DNA from: Haloimpatiens sp042688525
GTDB taxonomy: Bacteria > Bacillota > Clostridia > Clostridiales > Clostridiaceae
Reading direction: 5' to 3'
NCBI RefSeq assembly: GCF_042688525.2
Contig: NZ_JBHWAB010000001.1
Coordinates: forward strand, 2,852,001-2,916,000
DNA length: 64,000 bases
Positions 1 through 7,802 of this stretch are shown here, piece by piece (the stretch's first letter is position 1; every line of letters starts with the position of its first letter). A program made the translations under genes and the position numbers. A model generated the notes under the pieces. The model saw only the letters and a program-made list of their open reading frames with translations. It was not told where the DNA came from and searched no databases.

Positions 1-657
1 TGTACCTGGTATAGTACATAAATTTAAAAGTTCCCATCTACCTGCTTGAGCCATCCATTGAAAGCTTAAGGTTTCTATATTTATGAATCTTGTAAGTATG
101 TTTTTATTTTTATTTCTAGTTCTAAATTTGCCTATTACTGCACCAAGTTCTTTATTAAAATAAATTACTTGTATAAGATACTTTAAAGCATTCTTTTCAG
201 GAGTATTATCTGCATCATAAACAGCTATATATTCACCTGTAGAATTTTTCAACCCTATATTTAAGGCATTTGATTTTCCTCTACCTCCTGTCTTTTTATC
301 AGTATTAATTATCTTAAAATTATAACCTTTATATTCTTTTCTTATTTTATTTAAAACTTCATAAGTTCCATCTGAAGAATTATCATTTACTACTATTAAT
401 TCCATCTTATCTTTAGGATAATTTAAAAGCAAAAGAGATTTTACAGTTCTGCCGATTACTTTTTCCTCATTATGAGCTGGTACAAGTATTGATACCTTAG
501 GATATTCTTCTTCCTTTAACTCTTTTGGTTTTAAATTAAGACACTTAATGTAATACCTATGTCCTAATAAAGTTAATACCATATTCATAAGCAAAAGTAT
601 CCATATAGATACTAAAGAATAAATGAATAAAAAATCAATTAATGTTAATTTCACCAT
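1..657 (-). CDS. Glycosyltransferase family 2 (YdaM-like), C-terminus beyond the left edge
   Basis: A continuous minus-strand frame runs from an ATG at 657 to the window edge (219 codons, no stop). An N-terminal membrane segment (LIDFLFIYSLVSIWILLL) is followed by a GT-A glycosyltransferase 2 domain. Visible motifs are SILVPAHNEE, VVNDNSSDGT and the metal-binding DxD-type YDADN, with QAGRWE further on. The start is preceded by AAGGTG at good spacing, and the gene begins only 4 bases after the DUF2334 gene, so it is translated as part of one operon. The family makes processive polysaccharides at the cytoplasmic face of the membrane. Gene order matches ydaK-ydaL-ydaM of B. subtilis, so the likely role is synthesis of a c-di-GMP-controlled exopolysaccharide. 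The sugar cannot be predicted. Confidence 0.88.
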   Translation of the reverse strand, partial: MVKLTLIDFLFIYSLVSIWILLLMNMVLTLLGHRYYIKCLNLKPKELKEEEYPKVSILVPAHNEEKVIGRTVKSLLLLNYPKDKMELIVVNDNSSDGTYEVLNKIRKEYKGYNFKIINTDKKTGGRGKSNALNIGLKNSTGEYIAVYDADNTPEKNALKYLIQVIYFNKELGAVIGKFRTRNKNKNILTRFINIETLSFQWMAQAGRWELLNLCTIPGT

Positions 658-661
658 AAAA

Positions 662-2314
662 TCACCTTAAAAATTTATTTTTGTCTATTCTTTTTAATTT
701 AATAAATATAATTAGAAATGTAATACAAAAGATTGAAACTATAATTATTACCATTATATTTATTTTAGATATATAGTTGATTTTTTTAACACTGTCTTTG
801 TTCTTATTACTAATTCCTTCAACTGTAATATTGCCATTATCTGAATATATTTTTATATTTCCTAACATTACCCAATTATGTTCTTGTTTTAAATCTAAGA
901 ACCTAACTTCATTTTGTTTTAAATAATTTACAGCTCTTTTTAAGTATTTTATATCTAAGTAAGGGTGAAAAAATAAACCTGCAGTATATCCTCTAACCAT
1001 AGAAACTTGTTCAAAGTTTTCTTTAATTCTATTCATTGTTAAAGGATCATCAATATCAATATATCCTAAATTTTCTGGAATTAATTTATTAAAAGATTTT
1101 GTATTACGAAGAACATATGGAAATGCTGTAGTAGTAAATTTTTTATTACTACTCTGATATTGTCCTACATAAGTAGAAAAATATTTTTTTAATTCTTTAT
1201 ATCCCTTTTCATCTATAGCATAATGAGGTGCCTCAAAACCTAAGGGATAAATCTTATTTTTTACGCATTCAGTTAAACCTTTTTCAACTTTGTCATAGAC
1301 TAATTTCTCTATATTTACATTAAGTGGAGCATCATTATATCCATCCCAAAATTCAAAACCTTCACCTGAAACTGTACCTTTTCTATTTTGATGAATATAA
1401 CCATGTAATATAACAGTTCCTCCTTTGTTTTCCATATATTTAATTGCATTAATAAACTCTTTGTTTTGTGACATATTGTTTATATAACCAGTTTCTTTGT
1501 TTACATAAGCAGGTATTAATGCTATTATAAATGGAATATTTTCTTTATATAAATAATCTGCTATTGCTTTTAATTTATTAGTATCTCTAAAGGGATGAAC
1601 ATCTTCTATCCTTATAAATACGTTACCTTTATCCTCAATTTTTGTATCAAATATATCATTTAACAAATCGCAGAAAACATAAAATAATAGGGAATTATCA
1701 TCAATACTAGAAATGTACCACAAATTTTTGTTTTTTAATGCAAAAGGATAGTAATTTGTTCCATCACTCATATATGAAAATACTTCTACTTTTTCACTTT
1801 GTTTAATATTTAGTGTAGTAAAATTCCATTTGTCACCTATAAAAAATTTTTTCATTTCACTATATGAATATTTTTTATCTCTCTTATTTGTATAGTATAA
1901 TTCAGTAATGTCTGTTTTCTCTCTAAAATAACTTACCTCATACTTTTTATCATTTAAAAAATAATTGATACCTTTTCCAATCCAACATATTTTACCTTTA
2001 AAATTAAATAAATCCTGAATGAAATCACTTTTGTTTAACTTTCCTTCTATACCTAACACAAATATATAATCATATTTATTTATATATCCTTTGTTATACT
2101 CTTCAATATCTAACTTATCAACTTTAGAACTAAAATTATATAAAAGTTCTTCTATACAATTCACAATATTATCCTGATATCCAAAAACATTTTCTCTATC
2201 ATAAACCATTAATACTTTTGCAGTTTTAATCTTTTCACCATACACTTTATAATTAAAATTTACAAATATGATACTAAAAGCAATCAAAAAAAATCCAATT
2301 TTTTTATACATCAT
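662..2314 (-). CDS. DUF2334 polysaccharide-deacetylase-like membrane protein (YdaL-like)
   Basis: 550 residues: an N-terminal signal anchor (about 5-25), a large extracellular part, and one C-terminal membrane segment (about 520-543) with a basic tail. The middle has the DUF2334 version of a polysaccharide deacetylase fold: IRIEDVHPF supplies the acidic metal-binding part, LHGYIHQ the H-x3-H pair, and GFEAPHYA and GLFFHPYL later conserved patches. The product is therefore probably an extracytoplasmic, membrane-tethered sugar deacetylase or a catalytically related protein. It overlaps the upstream GGDEF gene by 11 bases, with AAGGAA about 10 bases before ATG; a second ATG follows at once, so the start may be one codon later. 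The next gene begins 4 bases after its stop. This is the position of ydaL in B. subtilis. Confidence 0.85.
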   Translation of the reverse strand: MMYKKIGFFLIAFSIIFVNFNYKVYGEKIKTAKVLMVYDRENVFGYQDNIVNCIEELLYNFSSKVDKLDIEEYNKGYINKYDYIFVLGIEGKLNKSDFIQDLFNFKGKICWIGKGINYFLNDKKYEVSYFREKTDITELYYTNKRDKKYSYSEMKKFFIGDKWNFTTLNIKQSEKVEVFSYMSDGTNYYPFALKNKNLWYISSIDDNSLLFYVFCDLLNDIFDTKIEDKGNVFIRIEDVHPFRDTNKLKAIADYLYKENIPFIIALIPAYVNKETGYINNMSQNKEFINAIKYMENKGGTVILHGYIHQNRKGTVSGEGFEFWDGYNDAPLNVNIEKLVYDKVEKGLTECVKNKIYPLGFEAPHYAIDEKGYKELKKYFSTYVGQYQSSNKKFTTTAFPYVLRNTKSFNKLIPENLGYIDIDDPLTMNRIKENFEQVSMVRGYTAGLFFHPYLDIKYLKRAVNYLKQNEVRFLDLKQEHNWVMLGNIKIYSDNGNITVEGISNKNKDSVKKINYISKINIMVIIIVSIFCITFLIIFIKLKRIDKNKFLR

Positions 2315-3149
2315 ATTCTAATTCCTTTTCTACTAATTGTTTAAATTCAAACGCTCCATTTATATTAGAATTGTATTGTAATACTCCTATTTTTACATCT
2401 AAATTTATATTTTTATCTTCTTCTTTTACTTTTAAATTAATATCTTTTATACTATTTTTTATTCTACCTTTTACAAGTTCTGCACCTTTAACATCTGTAT
2501 TAGGCATAATTATAGCTATTCTATCTTTACTTAATACATATCTTTCATCTTCATTTCTTGTAAAAAATTTTACACATTTACTAACTTCCTTTAAAATTTC
2601 TTTCATTTTATTCTTACCTAATATATTATTTAATTCTTCATAATATTGTATGTAAATTACCATTAAGGAAAGAGTATTCTTGTACCTTTTAGTCTTACTT
2701 ATTTCTTTATCTAAATACTCATAAAATAATTTAATATTACTTAATCCTGTAGTTTTATCTATAGTTACTAGTTCCTTGTATTCCTTTTGTAAATCATAAT
2801 TTATTTTTTGTAAAGAATTTATACTTAAAGATAATCTACCACTCACAAATGCACTTAACGGAATAGTTACCATCCACATATATATACTAGTACTTATAGT
2901 TTTTCCTAAAAACATACTTACATAAATCATATAAGTAGCATACGAAAATATAATAAATGTGCTAATCAATAATCCAAATATTATACCTCTAAAATAAGAT
3001 ATTAACACCACTGTAAATAAGACTCCTAACATTACAAAATCCATTATATTTTCTTTTTTCAGATTCATATATAAAAAACTACTAACACAAAATATATCCA
3101 TAAATAAAAGAATCAAGTATAAATCAATATTTCTAGCTACTTTATTCAT
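2304..3149 (-). CDS. Membrane protein with degenerate GGDEF domain (YdaK-like c-di-GMP receptor)
   Basis: 281 residues with four predicted membrane helices in the first 105 or so, a short coiled linker, and a GGDEF-type domain from about 130 to the end. The active-site loop is degenerate: where RYGGDEFAIL is expected the protein reads YVLSKDRIAII, so it should not make c-di-GMP. B. subtilis YdaK has about the same length and layout and acts as a c-di-GMP receptor that switches on polysaccharide synthesis by its operon partners. Translation starts at ATG behind AAGGAGG. It is the first gene of the visible operon; a homologue of the ydaJ glycosidase is not next to it. Confidence 0.85.
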   Translation of the reverse strand: MNKVARNIDLYLILLFMDIFCVSSFLYMNLKKENIMDFVMLGVLFTVVLISYFRGIIFGLLISTFIIFSYATYMIYVSMFLGKTISTSIYMWMVTIPLSAFVSGRLSLSINSLQKINYDLQKEYKELVTIDKTTGLSNIKLFYEYLDKEISKTKRYKNTLSLMVIYIQYYEELNNILGKNKMKEILKEVSKCVKFFTRNEDERYVLSKDRIAIIMPNTDVKGAELVKGRIKNSIKDINLKVKEEDKNINLDVKIGVLQYNSNINGAFEFKQLVEKELEYDV

Positions 3150-3417
3150 TTATTCCTCCTTATCTTTTGTTTTATACTACAGTTAATTTAGGGTTATATT
3201 TATCTAATGGATTATTTAATTTTATTATGCTGCAAAATTTGTGAAAATAAACAAAATTATTTAGATAGTTACAGATTTATTACTGAACTTAATAATTTTA
3301 GTGAACTGACTTTACTTATTATAGATATGACATTTTCTATATAATACTATATAAATTTAATATTTACAATGTAATTTATTCCATTATTTATGTTGAATAT
3401 AAATATGTTTTTATACT

Positions 3418-4221
3418 TTATATACTTTTTTTCAAAAGGTATTCATATATATCTTGTAAAAATGCTGGGGTGTTATTAATAATGAACTTATTATTTATAT
3501 TTTTAATTTTTTTTCTATTAAGAGGATGTGTAAATTTAGAAGTATATTCTACAAAATGCACCCATTTTGATTGTGGATAAGTTGTTGTAAACCATGCACA
3601 CGCCCTATTTTTAGATAAAAAGTCATTTTTTATAAAAGTATACATCCCTCTAATACCTAAATAAAATAAATTAATAGAACAATCAATACTTATTAACTTT
3701 TGGGACGTATCAATATTATTTTCAAATTGAGATATAATTTCATATTTCACTTCTTTATAACTAGGATTATAAATTTCATCTCTTACATCTTTTCCATAAA
3801 ATATATTACCGTATTTCTTCATAATAGCATAATCTATCATAGTAATATTAGATGATATAATTCGTTTCCATTTTTTTTTATCAATTCCTATGTAATATCC
3901 TTTTCCTTTATAGCTTTTAGGTTCTTTTATCATTTTTATTGGACAATATACACCTTGTAATTGAGCACCTAATCTACCAAGCATTCCTCTTCTTAAATTA
4001 CTATGGAACTGAAAAATACAATCACATTCTTCTATTGATAAATCATTCTTAGTAACTACAACAAAATCTATGCATTCTTTATCAAACGCAGACTCACCCA
4101 AAACTGTAGAACCACACACAATTATTGATGATATATTTTCTTTTAAAACATCTTTTAATTGAATACAAAATCTATCCATCATTAATTGAAATTGTAAATC
4201 AAACTCATAGTAACTTCCCAT
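3418..4221 (-). CDS. Nucleotidyltransferase-like protein (AadA/DUF4111-like)
   Basis: About 267 residues. The N-terminal part has the signature of the nucleotidyltransferase fold, VCGSTVLGE followed by CIDFVVV, which corresponds to GSx10-13(S/E)xIDxxV of aminoglycoside adenylyltransferases. The first of the two usual acidic residues of SDID is replaced (ECID), so catalysis is uncertain. The rest is helical and resembles the DUF4111 C-terminal domain. I chose ATG at 4221 because AAAGGGG lies 6 bases upstream; a TTG at 4254 extends the frame but has no ribosome binding site. It lies behind the aldo/keto reductase gene and a strong hairpin, so it may be transcribed separately. Resistance to an antibiotic cannot be claimed from sequence. 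Confidence 0.6.
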   Translation of the reverse strand: MGSYYEFDLQFQLMMDRFCIQLKDVLKENISSIIVCGSTVLGESAFDKECIDFVVVTKNDLSIEECDCIFQFHSNLRRGMLGRLGAQLQGVYCPIKMIKEPKSYKGKGYYIGIDKKKWKRIISSNITMIDYAIMKKYGNIFYGKDVRDEIYNPSYKEVKYEIISQFENNIDTSQKLISIDCSINLFYLGIRGMYTFIKNDFLSKNRACAWFTTTYPQSKWVHFVEYTSKFTHPLNRKKIKNINNKFIINNTPAFLQDIYEYLLKKSI

Positions 4222-4263
4222 CTGTATCCCCTTTCTTTTATAATATGAACACAAACATTACAT

Positions 4264-4295
4264 ATAATAGATAGATGAATCCATCTATCTATTAT
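4264..4295 (-). terminator. Perfect 14-bp hairpin behind the aldo/keto reductase gene
   Basis: ATAATAGATAGATG and CATCTATCTATTAT pair perfectly around a 4-base loop. It lies between the aldo/keto reductase stop (4339) and the nucleotidyltransferase start. There is no clean U-tract, so it could be a terminator or an mRNA-stabilising hairpin. Confidence 0.5.
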
Positions 4296-4338
4296 AATTT
4301 AATATTTCTATAATTTTACATTTAATCCTTCTAATACT

Positions 4339-5385
4339 TTAGAATTTATAATTATTATTTTTAACAATACTTAAATTTTTTTTAATATGTTCCACTTTTT
4401 TTGTACCAACCATAGAACAAAAAATTCCTTTTGTATTTATTACATAACTCAAAAAATCCTCTGGAGTTAATTTATTATCATACTCTTTGCTTTGTGCTAG
4501 AGAAGCACTATTTGTTACATAAATACCTAACTCATTTGCTGCATCAACAGCATTCATTAATTTTCCTTCTACTAGTTGAGTTTTTTTGGACACTGCATCA
4601 TTAAATTTAATATTATAAGGCATTTGTACAAATTTAAAATGATTTTTTGTACCTGCAACAATTTTAGCTATATCCACTATTTTTTCTAATGAAATATACA
4701 TTTTGTCACTAGGATTTTTTGAAAATGCAAACCAAGTTGCCATACCATAAAATCTTATATTACCTCTTTCAACTTGATCCTCATAAAAATTAAATAAGTT
4801 TTCTATTTTTTTATAAAACTCGCTCTCTTCCATTTCTACCTTTGACATTTCTGGGTTATGGATATAATGAATATCTATTGTTTTAATACCTAAATTTTCT
4901 CTGCTTTTATTTATACAAAACTGAAAAAACTTATTTGATAGTGTATGTTCTCTTCTTTTAACTTCCTCATATTCTTCAACTTTTATAATATTTTGTTTTA
5001 CTAATTCATCTAAGTACTGTTCATAACTTAATCCTAAATCATAATCTCCAGGAATTATTCCTCCTTTTGTTGATATAATAATTTCAGATCTTTTTACAAT
5101 TTTTTTATTAATGAGTTTTTTTAATACTTTACCAATATCTCTTTCAGAAAGCATATCCCTATAAACAATAGCAGAGTCAATGAAATTCATACCATTTTGT
5201 AATGCAAATTCTATAGCTTCCTTGTACAATTTTGAAACTTTCTCATTTGTTTCACCTAGATATGTTCCTACTGCTATAGGCAGAGAATAAAACCATGGAG
5301 TCTTCCTTATGATTGATTTATTTAACTTATGTTTATGAAAAAATTTTTTTGTATCTTTTAAATTTGCAAATTCTTTTATTTTCAT
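4339..5385 (-). CDS. Aldo/keto reductase family protein
   Basis: 348 residues with the aldo/keto reductase (beta/alpha)8 pattern. The catalytic tetrad is visible: Asp in NFIDSAIVY and its Tyr, Lys in IISTKGG, and His in DIHYIHNP. The C-terminal NADPH-binding part has the serial NSASLAQSK and SMVGTKK patches. The substrate is unknown. It follows a sugar-isomerase-like gene by 81 bases on the same strand, so the two may be co-expressed and act on a sugar-like compound. Compared with short AKRs it has an insertion after the Lys strand (about residues 115-150). Start ATG at 5385. Confidence 0.85.
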   Translation of the reverse strand: MKIKEFANLKDTKKFFHKHKLNKSIIRKTPWFYSLPIAVGTYLGETNEKVSKLYKEAIEFALQNGMNFIDSAIVYRDMLSERDIGKVLKKLINKKIVKRSEIIISTKGGIIPGDYDLGLSYEQYLDELVKQNIIKVEEYEEVKRREHTLSNKFFQFCINKSRENLGIKTIDIHYIHNPEMSKVEMEESEFYKKIENLFNFYEDQVERGNIRFYGMATWFAFSKNPSDKMYISLEKIVDIAKIVAGTKNHFKFVQMPYNIKFNDAVSKKTQLVEGKLMNAVDAANELGIYVTNSASLAQSKEYDNKLTPEDFLSYVINTKGIFCSMVGTKKVEHIKKNLSIVKNNNYKF

Positions 5386-5466
5386 TTATAACCTCTAATA
5401 ATAATTGATATACTTTATTTTATACATATTTACTTTAAACGTGTAAATATTTAAGGCTTTTGAAAA

Positions 5467-6261
5467 TTAAAACAGAATATTATCACTTTCTTTCAACCTT
5501 TTTACTGATTCTTTTAGTGCATCTACAGTCTTTGTTTCAAGTACAACACTTAAATCATTATCTTTTGCAAATTTTATTCTATCTCTTATAGGAATATGTC
5601 CATCAAACAAAATTTGATGATCACTTGTGCCATTATAATCATGAAGATGCATATGACTTACTTTATGTGGATATTTAGAATATATTTTTTCAATTTTATA
5701 TCCTGCTGCAGCATCATGACCTACGTCCCATGTAAAATGCGCCTCTGATACTTCACATAAATCTTTAAAAGTACTTTCAATAAAAGAATGTACTTGCATA
5801 TTTTCAATACATACCTTTATACCTAAAGGAGATGCAATTTTTACAATTTTACATAGTGAATCTTTAAATTTCTCCATGAATAATTCCTTATTTTTATCAT
5901 ATACAAACATCTTTTTATGCGGTAAAGTAAAATACACTCCTGGATTTAAGTGAATATTAATTTTTTCTACTCCAAATTTTGAAGCCCATGTTGCAATGTA
6001 TTGAAATAAGCTAATATTAGCTTGTCTTATTTCTTCATAGAAACATGCAAAATCAATTTCTTCAGGAAAATGTAATGTAAATTCAATATTATACTTTTCT
6101 TTCATTCTTAATAATTCTTCTGGAGAATTTGAATTTGGCATACAATAAGGTAAGTTCATATTCAATTCAACAAAATCAAGTCCTAACTCATTACATAAAA
6201 TAACATTTTCTTCAATACTATCTTTCTCAATTAATGTAGGCATTCCTAATTTAAATGTCAT
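5467..6261 (-). CDS. Sugar phosphate isomerase/epimerase-like TIM-barrel protein
   Basis: 264 residues of the xylose isomerase-like / AP endonuclease 2 superfamily. Metal-ligand candidates are Glu in CIENMQVHS, Asp/His in FTWDVGHDAA, HMHLHDY with its His pair, and the final Glu in VVLETK. Such proteins isomerise or epimerise sugars or inositols, or less often cut DNA; the short length and the HLHDYNG patch fit the isomerase side. The gene lies between the macro-domain gene and the aldo/keto reductase gene, all on the minus strand, with a good AGGAGG-type site (ggaggaagtaat before ATG). Confidence 0.8.
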   Translation of the reverse strand: MTFKLGMPTLIEKDSIEENVILCNELGLDFVELNMNLPYCMPNSNSPEELLRMKEKYNIEFTLHFPEEIDFACFYEEIRQANISLFQYIATWASKFGVEKINIHLNPGVYFTLPHKKMFVYDKNKELFMEKFKDSLCKIVKIASPLGIKVCIENMQVHSFIESTFKDLCEVSEAHFTWDVGHDAAAGYKIEKIYSKYPHKVSHMHLHDYNGTSDHQILFDGHIPIRDRIKFAKDNDLSVVLETKTVDALKESVKRLKESDNILF

Positions 6262-6407
6262 ATTACTTCCTCCGTTTTTTAATTTTTAATCATTTGCTTT
6301 ATATCTCAATTTCATATTTAGCATACTTAATGATTATATCAAATCTATTTTGGTAAAATATAATTTTGCACTAGAAATATGATATAATACAATATACTAT
6401 TAACATA

Positions 6408-6944
6408 TTAATGAAAATTCATATCAAGATATATTTCATAATTTTCATCATCAAAACAAGCAAATATAACTTTTTCTATACTGATATCACTATTTAAAAA
6501 TTCTTTTACAGCTTCTATTGCTATTGGTGCTGCTAATTTTTTAGGGAATCTATAAACTCCTGTACTTATATTAGGAAAAGCTATTACTTTAATTTCATTT
6601 TGTGATGCTATTTTTAAACTGTTTATATAACAATTTTTCAAAAGTTTCTCTTCATTATTTTCTCCACCATACCATATAGGACCTACTGTATGAATAACAT
6701 ATTCACATGGAAGATTACCACCTGTTGTAATTACTGCTTCCCCTGTTTCACACTCTCCTTGCTTTTCTCTTATTTTGATACATTCTTCTAATATAGAATT
6801 CCCTCCTGCTCTATGTATAGCACCATCAACTCCTCCCCCTCCTAATAAAGTACTATTTGCAGCATTTACTATAGCATCTACTTCTAATTTTGTAATATCT
6901 CCTTTAATTAATTCTATTTTTTTACCTAATTTATTTATATACAT
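6408..6944 (-). CDS. Macro-domain protein, probable ADP-ribose / O-acetyl-ADP-ribose hydrolase
   Basis: 178 residues forming a single MacroD-type domain. GDITKLEVDAIVNAANS, the glycine-rich LGGGGVDGAIHRAGG loop, the phosphate loop PNISTGVYRFP and the adenine-side VIHTVGPIWY are all present. The Asn-Ala-Ala-Asn and GGGGVDGAIH signature predicts hydrolytic activity on O-acetyl-ADP-ribose or removal of ADP-ribose from proteins, in the cytoplasm. It starts at ATG behind GAAGGGAG and may head a unit with the TIM-barrel and aldo/keto reductase genes 147 bases on. Confidence 0.92.
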   Translation of the reverse strand: MYINKLGKKIELIKGDITKLEVDAIVNAANSTLLGGGGVDGAIHRAGGNSILEECIKIREKQGECETGEAVITTGGNLPCEYVIHTVGPIWYGGENNEEKLLKNCYINSLKIASQNEIKVIAFPNISTGVYRFPKKLAAPIAIEAVKEFLNSDISIEKVIFACFDDENYEIYLDMNFH

Positions 6945-7129
6945 AGCCCTCTTCTCCCTTCATTATATATAGTGAAAACATTATATTTTAATCATTTCAT
7001 CTATATTTTAATCTATATTTTTCCTTTTTTCCATATTCAAAACTATTAACTCTACAACTTTACTTGTTAGTAACCACCTTTCCTTCATTAACATATTATA
7101 TAATTGTAAAAATTTATAGGAGAGATTAC

Positions 7130-7576
7130 ATGTACTATTACAGATACGATGATGATGACATGGATCTTGAAGATTACGATCTATACAGCGATGAAGAATT
7201 AAGAACTTTAGATGACTATGAAGTACGCCCATTTTGCCCATATTATCAATGTTGTCCTATGTTTGCTCAAGCACAAATGCGCTCACAAATGATGAGACAA
7301 AATAACTATGGTCCTCCAAAAACTCCTCCGCCAAAGTTTGTCCCTGATAAAGATGACAAAAAATTAGGAGGCCCTAGTCTAAAAGCTGTTGACCCTGGTG
7401 CTATAAGACCTTGCTTATATAGATATGTATATATATGGCAAACCAATGGAAGATCTTATTGGGCATATATTACTTATGTAGGTAAAAAATCTATCGCTGG
7501 TTGGCGATGGGCAAGATTTAGATGGGTTTACTTTGGACTTGACCTTAACAAAATTGATTCATTTTACTGTTTATAA
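7130..7576 (+). CDS. Conserved-looking small protein with acidic N-terminus and aromatic C-terminus
   Basis: 148 residues starting at ATG 7130 behind AGGAGA. The frame is open upstream to 7064 but without a binding site. Residues 1-30 are rich in Tyr and Asp/Glu (YYYRYDDDD). Then comes a Cys-Pro-rich stretch (RPFCPYYQCCPMF) and a Pro-rich linker. The C-terminal 50 residues are Tyr/Trp/Arg-rich (WAYITYVGKKS, GWRWARFRWVYFG) and may form a small beta domain. There is no signal peptide or membrane segment. I do not recognise the family; the composition is like a spore coat or other surface-assembly protein, which is only a guess. It is monocistronic, ending in a strong terminator. Confidence 0.75.
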   Translation: MYYYRYDDDDMDLEDYDLYSDEELRTLDDYEVRPFCPYYQCCPMFAQAQMRSQMMRQNNYGPPKTPPPKFVPDKDDKKLGGPSLKAVDPGAIRPCLYRYVYIWQTNGRSYWAYITYVGKKSIAGWRWARFRWVYFGLDLNKIDSFYCL

Positions 7577-7580
7577 AACT

Positions 7581-7626
7581 AACCTTCAGGTGAAATTTAT
7601 ACCTTCACCTGAAGGTTAATTTTTAT
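7581..7626 (+). terminator. Rho-independent terminator
   Basis: AACCTTCAGGTGAA and its perfect 14-base complement enclose a 9-base loop and are followed by AATTTTTATT. It lies 5 bases behind the acidic/aromatic small-protein gene. Confidence 0.9.
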
Positions 7627-7802
7627 TCTTTATATCCTTGATTCATAATTTTCTAATACTCTATACTTATTTTATCATAATATAGTTTTTTATAATATAT
7701 TATGTGAATTTATTGTTTTTTTGATATAATGGTATTTATAGTATTTTTTAAATTTAAATGGATTAATTTACTTTATTTTAAATAAACGAAAGGAAGATAC
7801 AT

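Noticed and set aside
2304..3149. Active diguanylate cyclase
   Set aside because: The GGDEF loop is degenerate (LSKDR), so a receptor role is more likely than synthesis of c-di-GMP.
3418..4221. Aminoglycoside resistance gene
   Set aside because: Only the general nucleotidyltransferase fold is seen and one acidic residue of the SDID motif is replaced; no basis for a drug claim.
7008..7241. Open frame on the minus strand opposite the start of the acidic/aromatic small-protein gene
   Set aside because: It lacks a binding site, its composition is low-complexity, and the plus-strand gene has a clear start and terminator.
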